A stretch of DNA of 64,000 nucleotides from Cellulomonas humilata (GCF_013359775.1 NZ_JABMCI010000052.1:62001-126000), one strand, 5' to 3'; positions 42,019 to 52,029 are shown, counted from the stretch's first letter. Translations and numbers: made by a program. The notes: generated by a model from the sequence alone, not told the origin.

Positions 42019-42693
42019 ATGAACACTGAGTGGCATGCAGAGATCGAGCGGCGCGCAGCACTGCACGCCGTCCTGGCCGATCCCGGTCGGCTGGCCGTCG
42101 TCGAGCTGCTCTCGCTGGGCGATCACTCCCCCTCCGAGCTGTCCGCCGAGCTCGGCATGGCCTCCAACCTCGTCGCCCACCACGTCGGCGTGCTCGTCGA
42201 GCACGGCCTGGTCTCGCGGCGACGCTCCGAGGGCGACCGGCGTCGCACCTACCTGCACCTCACCCCCGACGCGGCGATCGTCCCCTCGGGGTGGACCATG
42301 CCCCGCCCGCGGCGCGTGCTGTTCGTCTGCACCGCGAACTCCGCGCGGTCGCACCTGGCCGTCGCCCTGTGGCACCGCACCAGCAGGATCACGGCGGCCT
42401 CGGCCGGCACGCACCCCGCCGCAGCCGTGGCACCAGGGGCACTGGCCGCGGCCGCCCGGCACGACCTTCCCCTGCGCGACGCCAAGCCCCGCCTGTTCAG
42501 CGACGTGCGACGCGAGGGCGACCTGGTCGTGACCGTGTGCGACCACGCGCACGAGGAGATGGGCGACGTCGCGGACCTGCACTGGTCCGTCCCCGACCCG
42601 GTCCGGGCTGCCGACGACGCGGCGTTCGACGCCGCCCTCGAGGAGATCGCCCGCAGGGTCGACGACCTCGCCCCCCGTCTCGCCCACACCTGA
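42019..42693 (+). CDS. ArsR-family regulator fused to a low-molecular-weight phosphatase/ArsC domain
   Basis: A 224-residue fusion. Residues 5-95 are an ArsR winged helix (DPGRLAVVELLSLGDHSPSELSAELGMASN in parts, HHVGVLVEHGLVSRRR). Residues 98-220 are a second LMW-phosphatase domain with P-loop CTANSARS (Cys104) and VPDPVRA for the acid Asp. The DNA-binding part contains no cysteine; the only two cysteines are Cys104 and Cys174, both in the phosphatase domain. Classic ArsR senses arsenite with cysteines in its winged-helix domain, so sensing here probably uses the other domain. It is divergent from aquaporin-oxidoreductase-arsC. Confidence 0.88.
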   Translation: MNTEWHAEIERRAALHAVLADPGRLAVVELLSLGDHSPSELSAELGMASNLVAHHVGVLVEHGLVSRRRSEGDRRRTYLHLTPDAAIVPSGWTMPRPRRVLFVCTANSARSHLAVALWHRTSRITAASAGTHPAAAVAPGALAAAARHDLPLRDAKPRLFSDVRREGDLVVTVCDHAHEEMGDVADLHWSVPDPVRAADDAAFDAALEEIARRVDDLAPRLAHT

Positions 42694-42797
42694 CCGTCAG
42701 GGCGACGACCGAGGACCGCGCACGAGCACCCCGACCTGAGCGTCGACCGCCGGCACACCCCGGCGACCGGGTCCTGACGTCGTCGTCCGGTGCCGCG

Positions 42798-43331
42798 TCA
42801 CCGGTTCAGCGCCCAGCGCGGGAGGCGGCCTCGCAGGCCCAGCACGCCGCCGACGACGAGCGCGCCGGTGAGGCCGGCGAACAGGACGACGTACACGCGG
42901 TTGGTGTCGTCTCCGAGCTCACGGACGAAGGCCTCCGGGTCGGCCGGGTCGTACTGGACGGTGAGGACGTCACCGACCTCGGGCATCCCGCGGTACTCGT
43001 CGGTCCGGGCCCGTACGTCCCGACCGTCCTGCGTCCGGAACTCGACCGCGACCTCGCTCCGTCGGTACAGCGGGATCACGTCGACGACGGTCGCCTGTGC
43101 CGTCGGGCTCGCGGGACCGATGTGTGACCCGTCGTCGGCGGCACCGACGGCGAGGACGGCAAAGAGCACGGCGAGCACGAAGCACGTGACACCCGCTCCC
43201 CGCTGCGACCTCCACGCCCTGCGCGATCGGCTCACGGCCGGCGTCGGACCCCCGACCACGGGTGCCGCCGGGGCGTCGATCGCCACACGGAAGCGGCGCG
43301 GCGCCCGGCGGTTGCGGCGTCCCTCGCTCAT
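42798..43331 (-). CDS. DUF3592-like membrane protein
   Basis: A 177-residue protein: basic N-terminus, helix at about 48-66, an extracytoplasmic beta domain (ATVVDVIPLYRRSEVAVEFRTQDG, GDVLTVQYDPADPEAFVRE) and a second helix at about 143-165 followed by a basic tail. The QYDPADPE signature with two flanking helices is typical of DUF3592. Function unknown. Nothing nearby suggests an operon. Confidence 0.7.
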   Translation of the reverse strand: MSEGRRNRRAPRRFRVAIDAPAAPVVGGPTPAVSRSRRAWRSQRGAGVTCFVLAVLFAVLAVGAADDGSHIGPASPTAQATVVDVIPLYRRSEVAVEFRTQDGRDVRARTDEYRGMPEVGDVLTVQYDPADPEAFVRELGDDTNRVYVVLFAGLTGALVVGGVLGLRGRLPRWALNR

Positions 43332-43428
43332 CGACTCTCGTCCACGTCAGCGAGTGTGCCGCACGAGCAGGCGCCGCTCAGTCGGTTCCCCGCCGGATCA
43401 TCGACGACCTCAGGTGGGCACTCGCCGG

Positions 43429-44310
43429 TCAGGCCTCAGGGATGGGCCGGCCGTAGTTCTCCAGGGTGATGCTGTCGGGCTCCGGGCCGCCGCGGACGCC
43501 GGTGTCGAGGGCGTCGATCGCGGCGACCTCCTCGGCGGTCAGCCAGAGGTCGAGCACGTCGATGTTCTCCGCGATGCGGGCCTTCTTCGTGGACTTCGGG
43601 ATCGCGGAGCGGCCCTCCTGGACATGCCAGCCGATCATGACCTGGGCCGGCGTCTTCCCGTGCCGCTCGCCGATCTCGATCAGGGTCGGGTCGTCGAAGC
43701 TGCGCCTCGCGGACTCCCGGTAGGACGTGATCCCCCCGATCGGCGACCACGCCTGGGTGAGGATGCCGTGCTCGACGTGCAGCGCCTGGAGCGCCTTCTG
43801 CTGGAAGTACGGGTGCAGCTCGATCTGGTTCACCGCGGGGACCACGGTGGTCTCCGCCAGCAGGCGCGAGAGGTGCTCGGGCATGAAGTTGCTGACGCCG
43901 ATCGCGCGGACCCGACCGTCGGCGAGCAGCCGTTCCAGCGCCCGGTAGGCGTCGAGGGTCAGGTCGAAGCGGCTGGGCAGCGGCTGGTGCAGGAGCAGCA
44001 GGTCGATCTGGTCGACGCCGAGCTTCGCGGCGCTCTTGGCGAACCCGTGCAGCGCCGCGTCGTACCCGTAGTCGCTGATCCACAGCTTGGTCTCGACGAC
44101 GACGTCCGCCCGCGCCAGGCCCGAGGCCCGGAGGGCGTCGCCGACCTCCCGCTCGTTGCCGTAGGCGGCCGCGGTATCGACGTGGCGATAGCCCAGGCTC
44201 AGGGCGTCCTGGACGGCGGCCGCTGTCTCGTCCGGCGGGGTCTGGAACACGCCCAGACCGACCGCGGGGAGCTGGACTCCGTTGTTGAGGGTGATCGTGG
44301 TGTCTGTCAT
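43429..44310 (-). CDS. Aldo/keto reductase (2,5-diketo-D-gluconate reductase type)
   Basis: A 293-residue AKR; the ATG at 44310 gives the normal length. Conserved segments: NNGVQLPAVGLGVFQ, DTAAAYGNEREVG (catalytic Asp, Tyr), VETKLWISDYGYD (Lys), LLLLHQPLP (His), GVSNFMPEHL, IPKSTKKARIAEN. This is the AKR3/5 group, which reduces small aldehydes and ketones with NADPH. It follows the SDR gene by 71 bases on the same strand, and both may be controlled by the divergent XRE regulator. Confidence 0.9.
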   Translation of the reverse strand: MTDTTITLNNGVQLPAVGLGVFQTPPDETAAAVQDALSLGYRHVDTAAAYGNEREVGDALRASGLARADVVVETKLWISDYGYDAALHGFAKSAAKLGVDQIDLLLLHQPLPSRFDLTLDAYRALERLLADGRVRAIGVSNFMPEHLSRLLAETTVVPAVNQIELHPYFQQKALQALHVEHGILTQAWSPIGGITSYRESARRSFDDPTLIEIGERHGKTPAQVMIGWHVQEGRSAIPKSTKKARIAENIDVLDLWLTAEEVAAIDALDTGVRGGPEPDSITLENYGRPIPEA

Positions 44311-44381
44311 GTCGTCCACGTTAGGCACGAGCGGCCCACGGGTGAGAGTCACTGTCAGTGCCTCCCAGGCCGGGAACAGGC

Positions 44382-45230
44382 TCAGCTCTCGTCGAGGGAC
44401 ATGGCGGAGGACAGCTCGCGGTGGGCGTCGACCTGCTCGAGGAGCAGGTGCGCCTTCTGCTCGACGCCGGCAAGGGCGTCGGCCCCGGCGACGAACCGCA
44501 GCGGAGGGGTGTCGAGGGCGGCGAGCGTGACGAGGGCCGCGCCCAGCTTGGCGGGGTCGCCGCCCTGCTGACCGTTCATGCCCTTCCACGCCGCGATGGT
44601 CTGCGTGGTGCGCTCGGCGTAGTCGTCGATGGACAGCTCGGGCCAGATGGACGACGCGCCCTCGACCAGGAGCTCGGTCCGGAAGAAGCCGGGCTCGACG
44701 ATCGTCGTGCTGATCCCGTAGGGCTCGACGTCGTACCTCAGCGACTCCATCCAGCCTTCGAGAGCGAACTTCGAGGCCGCGTAGGCGGCGCAGAACTCCT
44801 GCCCGATGATCCCGGCGGCCGAGGTGATGGTGACGACGTGACCGCTGCGCTGCCGCCGCATGATCGGGAGGACCGCGCGGGTCACGTTCAGCGGGCCGAA
44901 GAAGTTGGTCTCCATCTGCGCCCGGAGCTGCTCAGGGCTGATCTCCTCGAAGTACCCGGCGTAGAAGTTGCCGGCGTTGTTGACCAGCACGTCGATCCGA
45001 CCGAACCGGTCGACCGCCGCCGCTGCGGCCGCCTCCGCCGCGACGGGGTCGGTGACGTCCAGCGCGACGGTCAGCAGGTTCCGGTGCGCGCCGATCGCGT
45101 CCTGGACGCGCTCCGGGTCGCGACCGGTGGCCACCACCTCGTGCCCCGCGCTCAATGCTGCCTGGGCGATCTGCACGCCCATCCCACGGCCCGCGCCGGT
45201 CACCATCCACACCTGCTGCTGCTCGGTCAT
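44382..45230 (-). CDS. Short-chain dehydrogenase/reductase
   Basis: A 282-residue classical SDR: VTGAGRGMGVQIAQAAL for NAD(P) binding, NNAGNF, ITSAAG with the catalytic Ser, and YAASKFALEG with Tyr and Lys, then PGFFRTEL. An Arg after the glycine motif (ATGRDPERV) suggests NADPH preference. The ATG at 45230 lacks a strong Shine-Dalgarno. It is divergent from the XRE-family regulator (145-base spacer) and upstream of an aldo/keto reductase, a common regulator-controlled redox set. Confidence 0.9.
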   Translation of the reverse strand: MTEQQQVWMVTGAGRGMGVQIAQAALSAGHEVVATGRDPERVQDAIGAHRNLLTVALDVTDPVAAEAAAAAAVDRFGRIDVLVNNAGNFYAGYFEEISPEQLRAQMETNFFGPLNVTRAVLPIMRRQRSGHVVTITSAAGIIGQEFCAAYAASKFALEGWMESLRYDVEPYGISTTIVEPGFFRTELLVEGASSIWPELSIDDYAERTTQTIAAWKGMNGQQGGDPAKLGAALVTLAALDTPPLRFVAGADALAGVEQKAHLLLEQVDAHRELSSAMSLDES

Positions 45231-45375
45231 GCTCGTGCCTCGATCCGTCTCGGGTGTGCCATGTGGTGCGGCACGAGCCCATGCAACCCGCGACGGGAGG
45301 GCCGAAGAAGTCACTGCTGGAGGGTGTACCGACAGCCCACCCCAGGACCGGCGGGCCGACCGTACGGTGGGTTGC

Positions 45376-46278
45376 GTGGACAACCGCGACGAGGTCAAGG
45401 ACTTCCTGACCACCCGTCGGGCCCGACTCAGCCCCGCGGACGCCGGCCTGACGGCGTTCGCCCGCAACCGGCGGGTGCCCGGGCTCAAGCGCAGCGAGGT
45501 CGCCGACCTGGCGGGGGTCAGCGTCGAGTACTACGCCCAGCTCGAGCGCGGCAATCTCGCCGGGGTCTCCGACAGCGTCCTGGACTCCCTGGCCCGCGCC
45601 CTGCAGCTCGACGAAGCCGAACGCACCCACCTCGCCGACCTCGCCCGCGCCGCTGGTCCGGCGACCCGGTCCCGCCGCAGGCCGGCGCCCGGTCAGGTCC
45701 GCCCTGGGGTGCAGCGCCTGCTCGACCTCATCGGCGACACCGTGCCGGTCATCGTCAACAACGGCCGCCTCGACCTGGTCGCTGCCAACACCCTCGGCCG
45801 CGCCCTGTTCTCACCGGTGTACGCCACACTCCACCCGGCCGGCAGCCCTGCCAACCACGCCCGGTTCACCTTCCTGGACGACCGCGCCCGCGACTTCTGG
45901 ATCGACTGGGACCGCGCCGCCGACGACGCGGTCTCCCAGCTGCGCACCGAGGCCGGCCGCGACCCCTACGACCGGGCGCTGAGCGACCTGGTCGGCGAGC
46001 TCAGCACGCAGAGCGTGGCGTTCCGGAGCCGGTGGGCCGCGCACGACGTCCGCCTGCACCGCACCGGACGCAAGCACGTCCGGCATCCCGTCGTCGGCGA
46101 GCTGCACCTGGACTTCGAGGTGCTGGACCTCCCGGCCGACCCCGGGCTCACACTGATCACGTTCAGCACCCCGGCGGGCTCGGCCGACGAGGACAGCCTC
46201 CGCATGCTCGCGAGCTGGGGAGCCCCTCGGAGACCTCAGCCCACCGACCCGGCGCAGGACGCAGTGCCCCCTCGGTAG
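45376..46278 (+). CDS. XRE-family regulator with MmyB-like ligand-binding domain
   Basis: A 300-residue protein. Residues 1-85 hold an XRE helix-turn-helix (RVPGLKRSEVADLAGVSVEYYAQLERGN); residues about 105-270 are the MmyB-like domain (VIVNNGRLDLVAANTLGRALF, RTEAGRDPYDRAL, FRSRWAAHDVRLHRTG). A GTG start at 45376 is 7 bases after TACGGT, a fair -10, so the transcript is probably leaderless. Members often repress a divergent SDR or AKR gene, which fits here. The MmyB domain binds fatty-acid-like or aromatic ligands in studied members. Confidence 0.88.
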   Translation: MDNRDEVKDFLTTRRARLSPADAGLTAFARNRRVPGLKRSEVADLAGVSVEYYAQLERGNLAGVSDSVLDSLARALQLDEAERTHLADLARAAGPATRSRRRPAPGQVRPGVQRLLDLIGDTVPVIVNNGRLDLVAANTLGRALFSPVYATLHPAGSPANHARFTFLDDRARDFWIDWDRAADDAVSQLRTEAGRDPYDRALSDLVGELSTQSVAFRSRWAAHDVRLHRTGRKHVRHPVVGELHLDFEVLDLPADPGLTLITFSTPAGSADEDSLRMLASWGAPRRPQPTDPAQDAVPPR

Positions 46279-46287
46279 GGTCCGGGA

Positions 46288-47799
46288 ATGGCGCGACGTG
46301 GCGAGCTCCAGGACGTGGAGCTCCTCGACGAGGGTGACCTGGTCGCGTATGACCACGCCGATCCCGGTGCCGCTCCGATGCGGCGGGGGTTGCGGACCGC
46401 GCTGATCGCCGCCGCGCTGGTGGTCGTCGTCACCCTGGTCGGCGTGCAGTGGGTCGTCTCCGCCCGCGAGCGCGCCGCGATCGCCGCGCTGGCCACCGTG
46501 CCCGGGGTGCTCGCCCCGGTCGACGAGCACCTCGACGTCGAGCGCCGCGTGCCCGCGGACGATGCCGCGGGGCTGTTCGGCTTCGGCGGCTGGTCTCTCG
46601 AACGTGCCGCGGACGGGTCGCAGTCGTTCACGTGGGCGCCCACCGCCGACGAGGGCTCCGGCTGGACCACCCAGCTGACAGGGCCTTCCCCCGTGCTCGC
46701 CCAGTACGACGCCGACGACGTCGTCGCCGGCAGCTACTGCACGCCCGACAACGCGCCAGGCACGGCCCCCAGCACGGCGGGCACCGTCGTCTGCCTCGTC
46801 TCGGACGGCGGCTACGTCCTCGACCCCGTCAACGACAGCCTCGTGCGTGTGCCGGCGACGACCACGCAGGTGAGGGTCCTGTCCGCGGCAGACGGCACGA
46901 TCACCGCGACCTGGCCGGTGCACGTCGGCGACGCCGAGACCGTGTTCGCGGTGCTGGACGACGCCGTCGCCATCGCGTCCACCGCGACGACCGGCACGAC
47001 CTTGACGCTCCACGACCTCCTCACCGGCGACGCACGCTGGTCGCGCTCGAGCCCGACGCGCGACGGGAGCACCGCCGACACCTTCTCGGGTCTCGCCCTG
47101 TCACAGGTGGGCACCGTGCTCGCCTACGCCCCGCCCGATCAGCCGCTGACGCTGATCGACGCCGACGGCACGGTGGTCCGCGAGCTGCCGGGCACGATCG
47201 GTGACCGTTTCGGGTTCGTCACGGACCAGCGCGGCCGCGTGTCGCTGCCGTCCGTGGTCGACGGCCGGCAGCGCACGACCCTGCTCGCCGAGGACGCCGA
47301 GCCCGCGCACGACGTCACCGTCGACGGCGCCCTGGTCGACGCGGTCGTCGACGACGGCTCCGTCCCCGACCTGCTCCTGACCTACGACCGCGAGCTGCAC
47401 GCGTGGGACCGGAGCACGGGCGAGCGACGCTGGTCGAACGAGACCGTCATCAGCGCATCCGGCGTCGTGATCATGCGCGGTAGCGTCTTCGTGCTGGCCG
47501 CCGGGTTCGTCGCCGCGTTCGACGGGGTCAGCGGCAGGACGCTGTGGGCCACGACGGCCGAGGACGAGGTGACGCCGAGCACGATCTCCACCGACGGCAG
47601 CCACCTGCTCGCCACCCTGGAGCCGACGTCGACGGATGGTCAGCCGGTCCTGGTCGCGTACGACCCGGCCGGCGGGGCGGAGGTGTTCCGGGTGCCGTAC
47701 CCCGCCGGGGTCGGCGACGTCTCGCCCATCAACGGCCGTCTCGTCGGGATCGACACGACGACCGACGGCAACGACTTCGTCTACGTCCTGCTCCGATGA
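46288..47799 (+). CDS. Membrane-anchored beta-propeller (PQQ-like repeat) protein
   Basis: A 503-residue protein with a charged 30-residue N-terminus, one helix (about 34-57) and a large extracytoplasmic domain of PQQ-like repeats (LHDLLTGDARWS, AWDRSTGERRWSNE, AFDGVSGRTLWAT, AYDPAGGAEVFRVPY), so a seven- or eight-bladed propeller. No PQQ-binding or enzymatic residues are evident; such proteins are often scaffolds or BamB-like. Its stop overlaps the ATG of the P-type ATPase (ATGA), so the two are co-translated. Why a propeller should be coupled to an ion pump is unknown. Confidence 0.75.
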   Translation: MARRGELQDVELLDEGDLVAYDHADPGAAPMRRGLRTALIAAALVVVVTLVGVQWVVSARERAAIAALATVPGVLAPVDEHLDVERRVPADDAAGLFGFGGWSLERAADGSQSFTWAPTADEGSGWTTQLTGPSPVLAQYDADDVVAGSYCTPDNAPGTAPSTAGTVVCLVSDGGYVLDPVNDSLVRVPATTTQVRVLSAADGTITATWPVHVGDAETVFAVLDDAVAIASTATTGTTLTLHDLLTGDARWSRSSPTRDGSTADTFSGLALSQVGTVLAYAPPDQPLTLIDADGTVVRELPGTIGDRFGFVTDQRGRVSLPSVVDGRQRTTLLAEDAEPAHDVTVDGALVDAVVDDGSVPDLLLTYDRELHAWDRSTGERRWSNETVISASGVVIMRGSVFVLAAGFVAAFDGVSGRTLWATTAEDEVTPSTISTDGSHLLATLEPTSTDGQPVLVAYDPAGGAEVFRVPYPAGVGDVSPINGRLVGIDTTTDGNDFVYVLLR

Positions 47800-50567
47800 C
47801 GCCCGCGCAGCCGGGGACCACGGGAAGAATGAACCCCGTGACGATCGCCGCACCCGACGCGCCCTGGTCGATCCCCGCCGCCGACGTGCTGGGCGCGGTC
47901 GACGGCTCACCCGACGGGTTGACGGGCGACGAGGCAGCGGCCCGGCTGGCGCGCGACGGCCGCAACGAGCTGCCCGAGCCGCCCAGGCAGTCCACATGGC
48001 GGCGCCTGCTCAGCCAGTACGCCGACGTGCTGATCTACATCCTGATCGCGGCGGCGGTCCTGAAGGCGCTCACCAGGGACTGGGTGGACTTCGCGGTCAT
48101 CGTCGTGGTGATCGTCGCGACCGGCCTGATCGGGTTCATCCAGGAGGGGCGCGCCGCGTCGGCGCTGGCGGGGCTGCGCACCATGCAGTCGCTGCGCGCG
48201 CAGGTGCTCCGCGACGGCGACTGGGGCGTGGTCGACTCCGTGACCCTCGTGGTCGGCGACGTCGTGCGGGTGCGCGGCGGTGACCGGGTGCCGGCCGACG
48301 TGCGGCTGCTCACCGCGACCCAGCTCCAGGTGGACGAGTCCGCCCTGACCGGTGAGTCGCTGGCCGCGGAGAAGTCCGCCGACGCCACCGAGGCCGGTGC
48401 GGGCATCGGCGACCGGACGTCGATGCTGTTCTCCGGCACGATCGTGACCGCCGGCACCGGCGAGGGCGTGGTCGTGACGACGGGGACCCACACCGAGATC
48501 GGCCGGATCTCCCAGCTGGTGACCGAGCAGGGCACGACGGACACGCCGCTGGCCCGGCAGCTCGCCCACCTGGGCACGCAGCTCTCCGTCCTGATCGGGG
48601 TGCTCGCGGTCGTCATGCTGCTGGTCGGGCGGTTCGTGCACGGCCTGGGGGTGGAGGACCTGGTCTCCGCCGCGATCGGGTTCGCCGTCGCCGCGGTGCC
48701 CGAGGGTCTGCCGGCCCTGGTGACGATCACGCTGGCGCTCGGCGTGCAGCAGATGGCCCGGCAGCGTGCGATCACGCGGAAGATGGAGGCCGTCGAGACG
48801 CTGGGGTCGACGACGACCATCTGCTCGGACAAGACCGGCACGCTCACGCAGAACGAGATGACCGCCCGCACCGTGGTCACGACTGCGAGCGCGTACGACG
48901 TGGAGGGCACCGGCTACGACCCCGCCGGTCGGGTCGTCACCGCCGACGGCAGGACGGCGGACCTGGACGCGCACCCGGACCTCGCCGCGCTCGTGCTCGC
49001 GGTCACCCTGTGCAACGACGCCCGCGTCGAGCAGACCGAGGGTGGCTGGCGCGTGGTCGGTCAGCCGACCGAGGGGGCCCTCGACGTGCTGGCGGCGAAG
49101 GCGGGCGTGAGCACCGGCGGCACCGTGCGGGTGGACGCGGTGCCGTTCGACTCGGCGCACAAGTTCGCGGCGACCCTCGACGACGTACGCGCCCGACGGG
49201 TGGTGCACGCGGTCGGCGCCCCCGACCGCCTGCTCGACCGGTCGGGCACGGAGCTCAGGCCCGACGGGGGCGTCGGGCCGCTGGACCGGGCAGCGTGGGA
49301 CGAGCGGATCGACGCGCTGTCCGCCCTCGGCCTGCGCGTGCTCGCCGCCGCGGTCCGCCCGGCCGACGGGGTCGACGACATCGCGCTGGCCGACCTCGAC
49401 GCCGGCTTCACGTTCCTGGGAGTCGTCGGCATCGTCGACCCGCCGCGCCCGGAGGCCACGGCCGCGATCGCGCAGGCCCATGCGGCGGGCATCCGCGTGA
49501 AGATGATCACCGGCGACCACCGCGGCACCGCGACCGCGATCGCCCGCGAGCTGGGCATCGCCCCCGCTCACGGCACGGTCCTCGCCCTGACCGGCGCGGA
49601 CCTGCAGGCCATGGACGACGACGAGCTTCGCGAGGTCGTGCGCGACGTCGACGTGTACGCCCGCGCGTCGCCCGAGCACAAGCTCCGGATCGTCAAGGCC
49701 CTCCAGTTCCACGGCGAGGTCGTGGCCATGACCGGCGACGGGGTCAACGACGCCCCGTCGATCACCCGGGCGGACGTCGGCCTCGCCATGGGCATCAAGG
49801 GCACGGAGGCCACCAAGGAGGCCGCGGACATCGTCCTGGCCGACGACAACTTCGCGACCATCGAACGCGCCGTCGAGGAGGGCCGGCGGATCTACGACAA
49901 CATCCGCAAGGCCGTCGTCTTCCTGCTGCCCACCAACGGCGCGCAGTCGCTGGTGATCCTGGTCGCCGTCCTGGCCGGGCTGGCCCTGCCGCTGTCCCCG
50001 GTGCAGATCCTCTGGATCAACCTCGTCACCGCGCTCACGCTCTCGCTGACCCTGGCGGGCGAGCCGGCGGAGCCCGGCATCATGACGCGACCGCCGCGCT
50101 CGCCGACCGAGCAGGTGCTCTCCTCGCGAGCGATCGCGGTGGTCCTGGTCGCCTCGGTGGTCATCGGCTCCGCGGCGCTGGTCGTCTTCCTCCTCGAGCG
50201 CGACCGCACCGGTGACTACGCCGTCGCGCAGACGTCCGCGGTCATGATGCTCGCCCTCGGCCAGCTCGCCTTCCTGCTGAACTGCCGGCTGCTCAACGGG
50301 TCCGCCTTCACCCGACGCGTGCTCACCGGCAACCGCAGCCTGTGGGTCTCCGCCGGCGCCCTGCTCGTCCTCCAGCTCGTGTTCACCTACGCGCCGTTCA
50401 TGAACGCCTGGTTCGACTCCACCCCCATCGGCCTGCACAGCTGGGTGCTGACGGCCGGGATCGCCGCGATGGTCTTCCTGGTGATGGAGGGCGCGAAGGC
50501 GGCCCTGCGTGCGCGCGCTACGCGCCCGGGGCGCGGTAGAAGTTCCGCTCCCACCGGTGGCGCGTGA
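47796..50567 (+). CDS. Cation-transporting P-type ATPase (CtpF/calcium pump-like)
   Basis: A 923-residue P2-type ATPase. The ATG at 47796 overlaps the previous stop; an ATG at 47829 with GGGAAG before it is an alternative. An N-terminal cation-ATPase domain ([21 protein letters not shown]) is followed by TALTGES-like ESALTGES, the [15 protein letters not shown] ion-site helix, [16 protein letters not shown] with the phosphorylated Asp, [20 protein letters not shown] and [18 protein letters not shown]. The PEGL helix and TM6 resemble mycobacterial CtpF, which exports calcium. The cation is not proven. Its 3' end overlaps the convergent AKR gene by 50 bases. Confidence 0.92.
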   Translation: MTPAQPGTTGRMNPVTIAAPDAPWSIPAADVLGAVDGSPDGLTGDEAAARLARDGRNELPEPPRQSTWRRLLSQYADVLIYILIAAAVLKALTRDWVDFAVIVVVIVATGLIGFIQEGRAASALAGLRTMQSLRAQVLRDGDWGVVDSVTLVVGDVVRVRGGDRVPADVRLLTATQLQVDESALTGESLAAEKSADATEAGAGIGDRTSMLFSGTIVTAGTGEGVVVTTGTHTEIGRISQLVTEQGTTDTPLARQLAHLGTQLSVLIGVLAVVMLLVGRFVHGLGVEDLVSAAIGFAVAAVPEGLPALVTITLALGVQQMARQRAITRKMEAVETLGSTTTICSDKTGTLTQNEMTARTVVTTASAYDVEGTGYDPAGRVVTADGRTADLDAHPDLAALVLAVTLCNDARVEQTEGGWRVVGQPTEGALDVLAAKAGVSTGGTVRVDAVPFDSAHKFAATLDDVRARRVVHAVGAPDRLLDRSGTELRPDGGVGPLDRAAWDERIDALSALGLRVLAAAVRPADGVDDIALADLDAGFTFLGVVGIVDPPRPEATAAIAQAHAAGIRVKMITGDHRGTATAIARELGIAPAHGTVLALTGADLQAMDDDELREVVRDVDVYARASPEHKLRIVKALQFHGEVVAMTGDGVNDAPSITRADVGLAMGIKGTEATKEAADIVLADDNFATIERAVEEGRRIYDNIRKAVVFLLPTNGAQSLVILVAVLAGLALPLSPVQILWINLVTALTLSLTLAGEPAEPGIMTRPPRSPTEQVLSSRAIAVVLVASVVIGSAALVVFLLERDRTGDYAVAQTSAVMMLALGQLAFLLNCRLLNGSAFTRRVLTGNRSLWVSAGALLVLQLVFTYAPFMNAWFDSTPIGLHSWVLTAGIAAMVFLVMEGAKAALRARATRPGRGRSSAPTGGA

Positions 50568-51489
50568 TGACGTCGCGCTGGGTGTCGGTCAGCCGGCGGC
50601 CGTCGCTCGTGGCGGCGTTGCGCTCGACGTTGCGTACGGTCCGCATCCCGGCGATCACGGTGGACACGGCGGGCTGGTCCAGGACGTAGCGCAGGGCGAG
50701 GTCGGGCAGCTCGTCGGTGCTGACGCCCAGGTCGGCGACGAGCGCCTCGACGTGCTGCTCGACCTGCGCCGCGCGGTCGCCGCCGAAGTACCTGGTCCGG
50801 AAGTCGCCCTCCGGGAACGTGGAGTCCGCCGTGATGCGCCCGGTCAGCCCGCCCTCGTCCAGCGCGACCCGCACGATCACCCCGACGCCGTGCTCGGCGC
50901 ACGCGGGCAGCAGGTGCTCCTCGGGCTGCTGGTGCCACGCGTTGACGATCACCTGCACGGTGTCCACCGTGCCGCTGCGCACCAGCTCCAGCGCGTTCTC
51001 CGGCTGGTAGTCGTTGATCGAGACGCCGAAGAACCGGATCTTGCCCTCCTGGCGCAGGTCCGTGATCGTCTCGAGCCAGTCGCCTCTGCCCACCCACTCG
51101 TCACTCCACACGTGGAACTGGAGGAGGTCGAACGCCTCCAGCCCGGACGCGGCGAGACTGGTCTCGAGGCTGGCGCGGATGTGGTGGCCGGGGAACGTCT
51201 CGTCCGGGTGCAGCCCGTCGGGCGCCGGCCAGACGCCGTTCTTCGGCGGGACCTTCGTCGCGACGAGCACGTCCGGGTGGTTGCGCAGCACACCGCCGAC
51301 GATCCGCTCGCTCTCGCCGTAGCCCCGCGCCGTGTCGATGAGGTTGACCCCCAGCTCGATGGCCCGGTGCAGCGCGGCCACCGACTCGTCCTCGCGGGCC
51401 CCGATCCACGCCGAGGCGCCGATGCCCCACGCGCCGTAGCCGATCTCCGAGACGGTCAGGCCGGTGTTCCCCAGCTGGCGGTACTCCAT
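50518..51489 (-). CDS. Aldo/keto reductase (third copy in the window)
   Basis: A 323-residue AKR with [35 protein letters not shown] (Asp, Tyr), LVATKVPP (Lys), [12 protein letters not shown] (His) and [16 protein letters not shown]. This group is close to the auxin-induced/YajO-type oxidoreductases. The ATG at 51489 is preceded by GAGGAG-like AGGAGCGC. Its final 50 bases overlap, tail to tail, the end of the P-type ATPase gene, so transcripts would interfere. Confidence 0.87.
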   Translation of the reverse strand: MEYRQLGNTGLTVSEIGYGAWGIGASAWIGAREDESVAALHRAIELGVNLIDTARGYGESERIVGGVLRNHPDVLVATKVPPKNGVWPAPDGLHPDETFPGHHIRASLETSLAASGLEAFDLLQFHVWSDEWVGRGDWLETITDLRQEGKIRFFGVSINDYQPENALELVRSGTVDTVQVIVNAWHQQPEEHLLPACAEHGVGVIVRVALDEGGLTGRITADSTFPEGDFRTRYFGGDRAAQVEQHVEALVADLGVSTDELPDLALRYVLDQPAVSTVIAGMRTVRNVERNAATSDGRRLTDTQRDVITRHRWERNFYRAPGA

Positions 51490-51727
51490 GCGCGCTCCTC
51501 GTCAGGTCCGTCCGTCCCCTCGTCGGCGACGCCCGTCCACCCTCTCTCGACGCCGACGGCCGCGCGAGCCGTTTCCCGGGCCTCCCGACCTGCGGATCCG
51601 TCGGATCGTCAGGATTTTCTCACCCGGCGGGGGTCCCATGCCGATAGGACCTGTGGGGGCACAGACTCACCGACGCCAGACGGACCGCTCCCCCAGCGGA
51701 TCCCGTCGCCGCCGCAGGAGGAAGACC

Positions 51728-51958
51728 GTGACGAGTCAGTACTGCGTCCCGACGCCGACCATGGGCGTCAGCGCCCTCACCAAGCGCGAGCGGGTGGTCC
51801 TGGCGCACCTGCGCGAGGACATCACCCTCCAGGACATCGCCGACCGGTTGTGGGTCACCCGCAACACCGTGAAGTCCCAGCTGCGCAGCGCGTACCGCAA
51901 GATGGGCGTGTCCACCCGCGTCGACGCCGTGGCCTGGGCCCGCGCCCACGGCATCTGA
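51728..51958 (+). CDS. Small LuxR-type helix-turn-helix protein
   Basis: A 76-residue protein starting at a GTG with a strong AGGAGG 6-7 bases upstream. It is a bare GerE/LuxR DNA-binding domain: LTKRERVVLAHLREDITLQDIADRLWVTRNTVKSQLRSAYRKMGV, described here in parts. No receiver or sensor domain is present and none is encoded just upstream, so it is a free-standing domain and not a frameshifted tail. The 238-base spacer to its left (51490-51727) holds only the upstream regions of this gene and the AKR. Confidence 0.75.
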   Translation: MTSQYCVPTPTMGVSALTKRERVVLAHLREDITLQDIADRLWVTRNTVKSQLRSAYRKMGVSTRVDAVAWARAHGI

Positions 51959-52029
51959 GCTCCCCGCCGTCCCGCGACGGCCGTCGCGCCGATCCGTGTG
52001 ACCTGAATCTCACCCGCGCTGGTACACGT

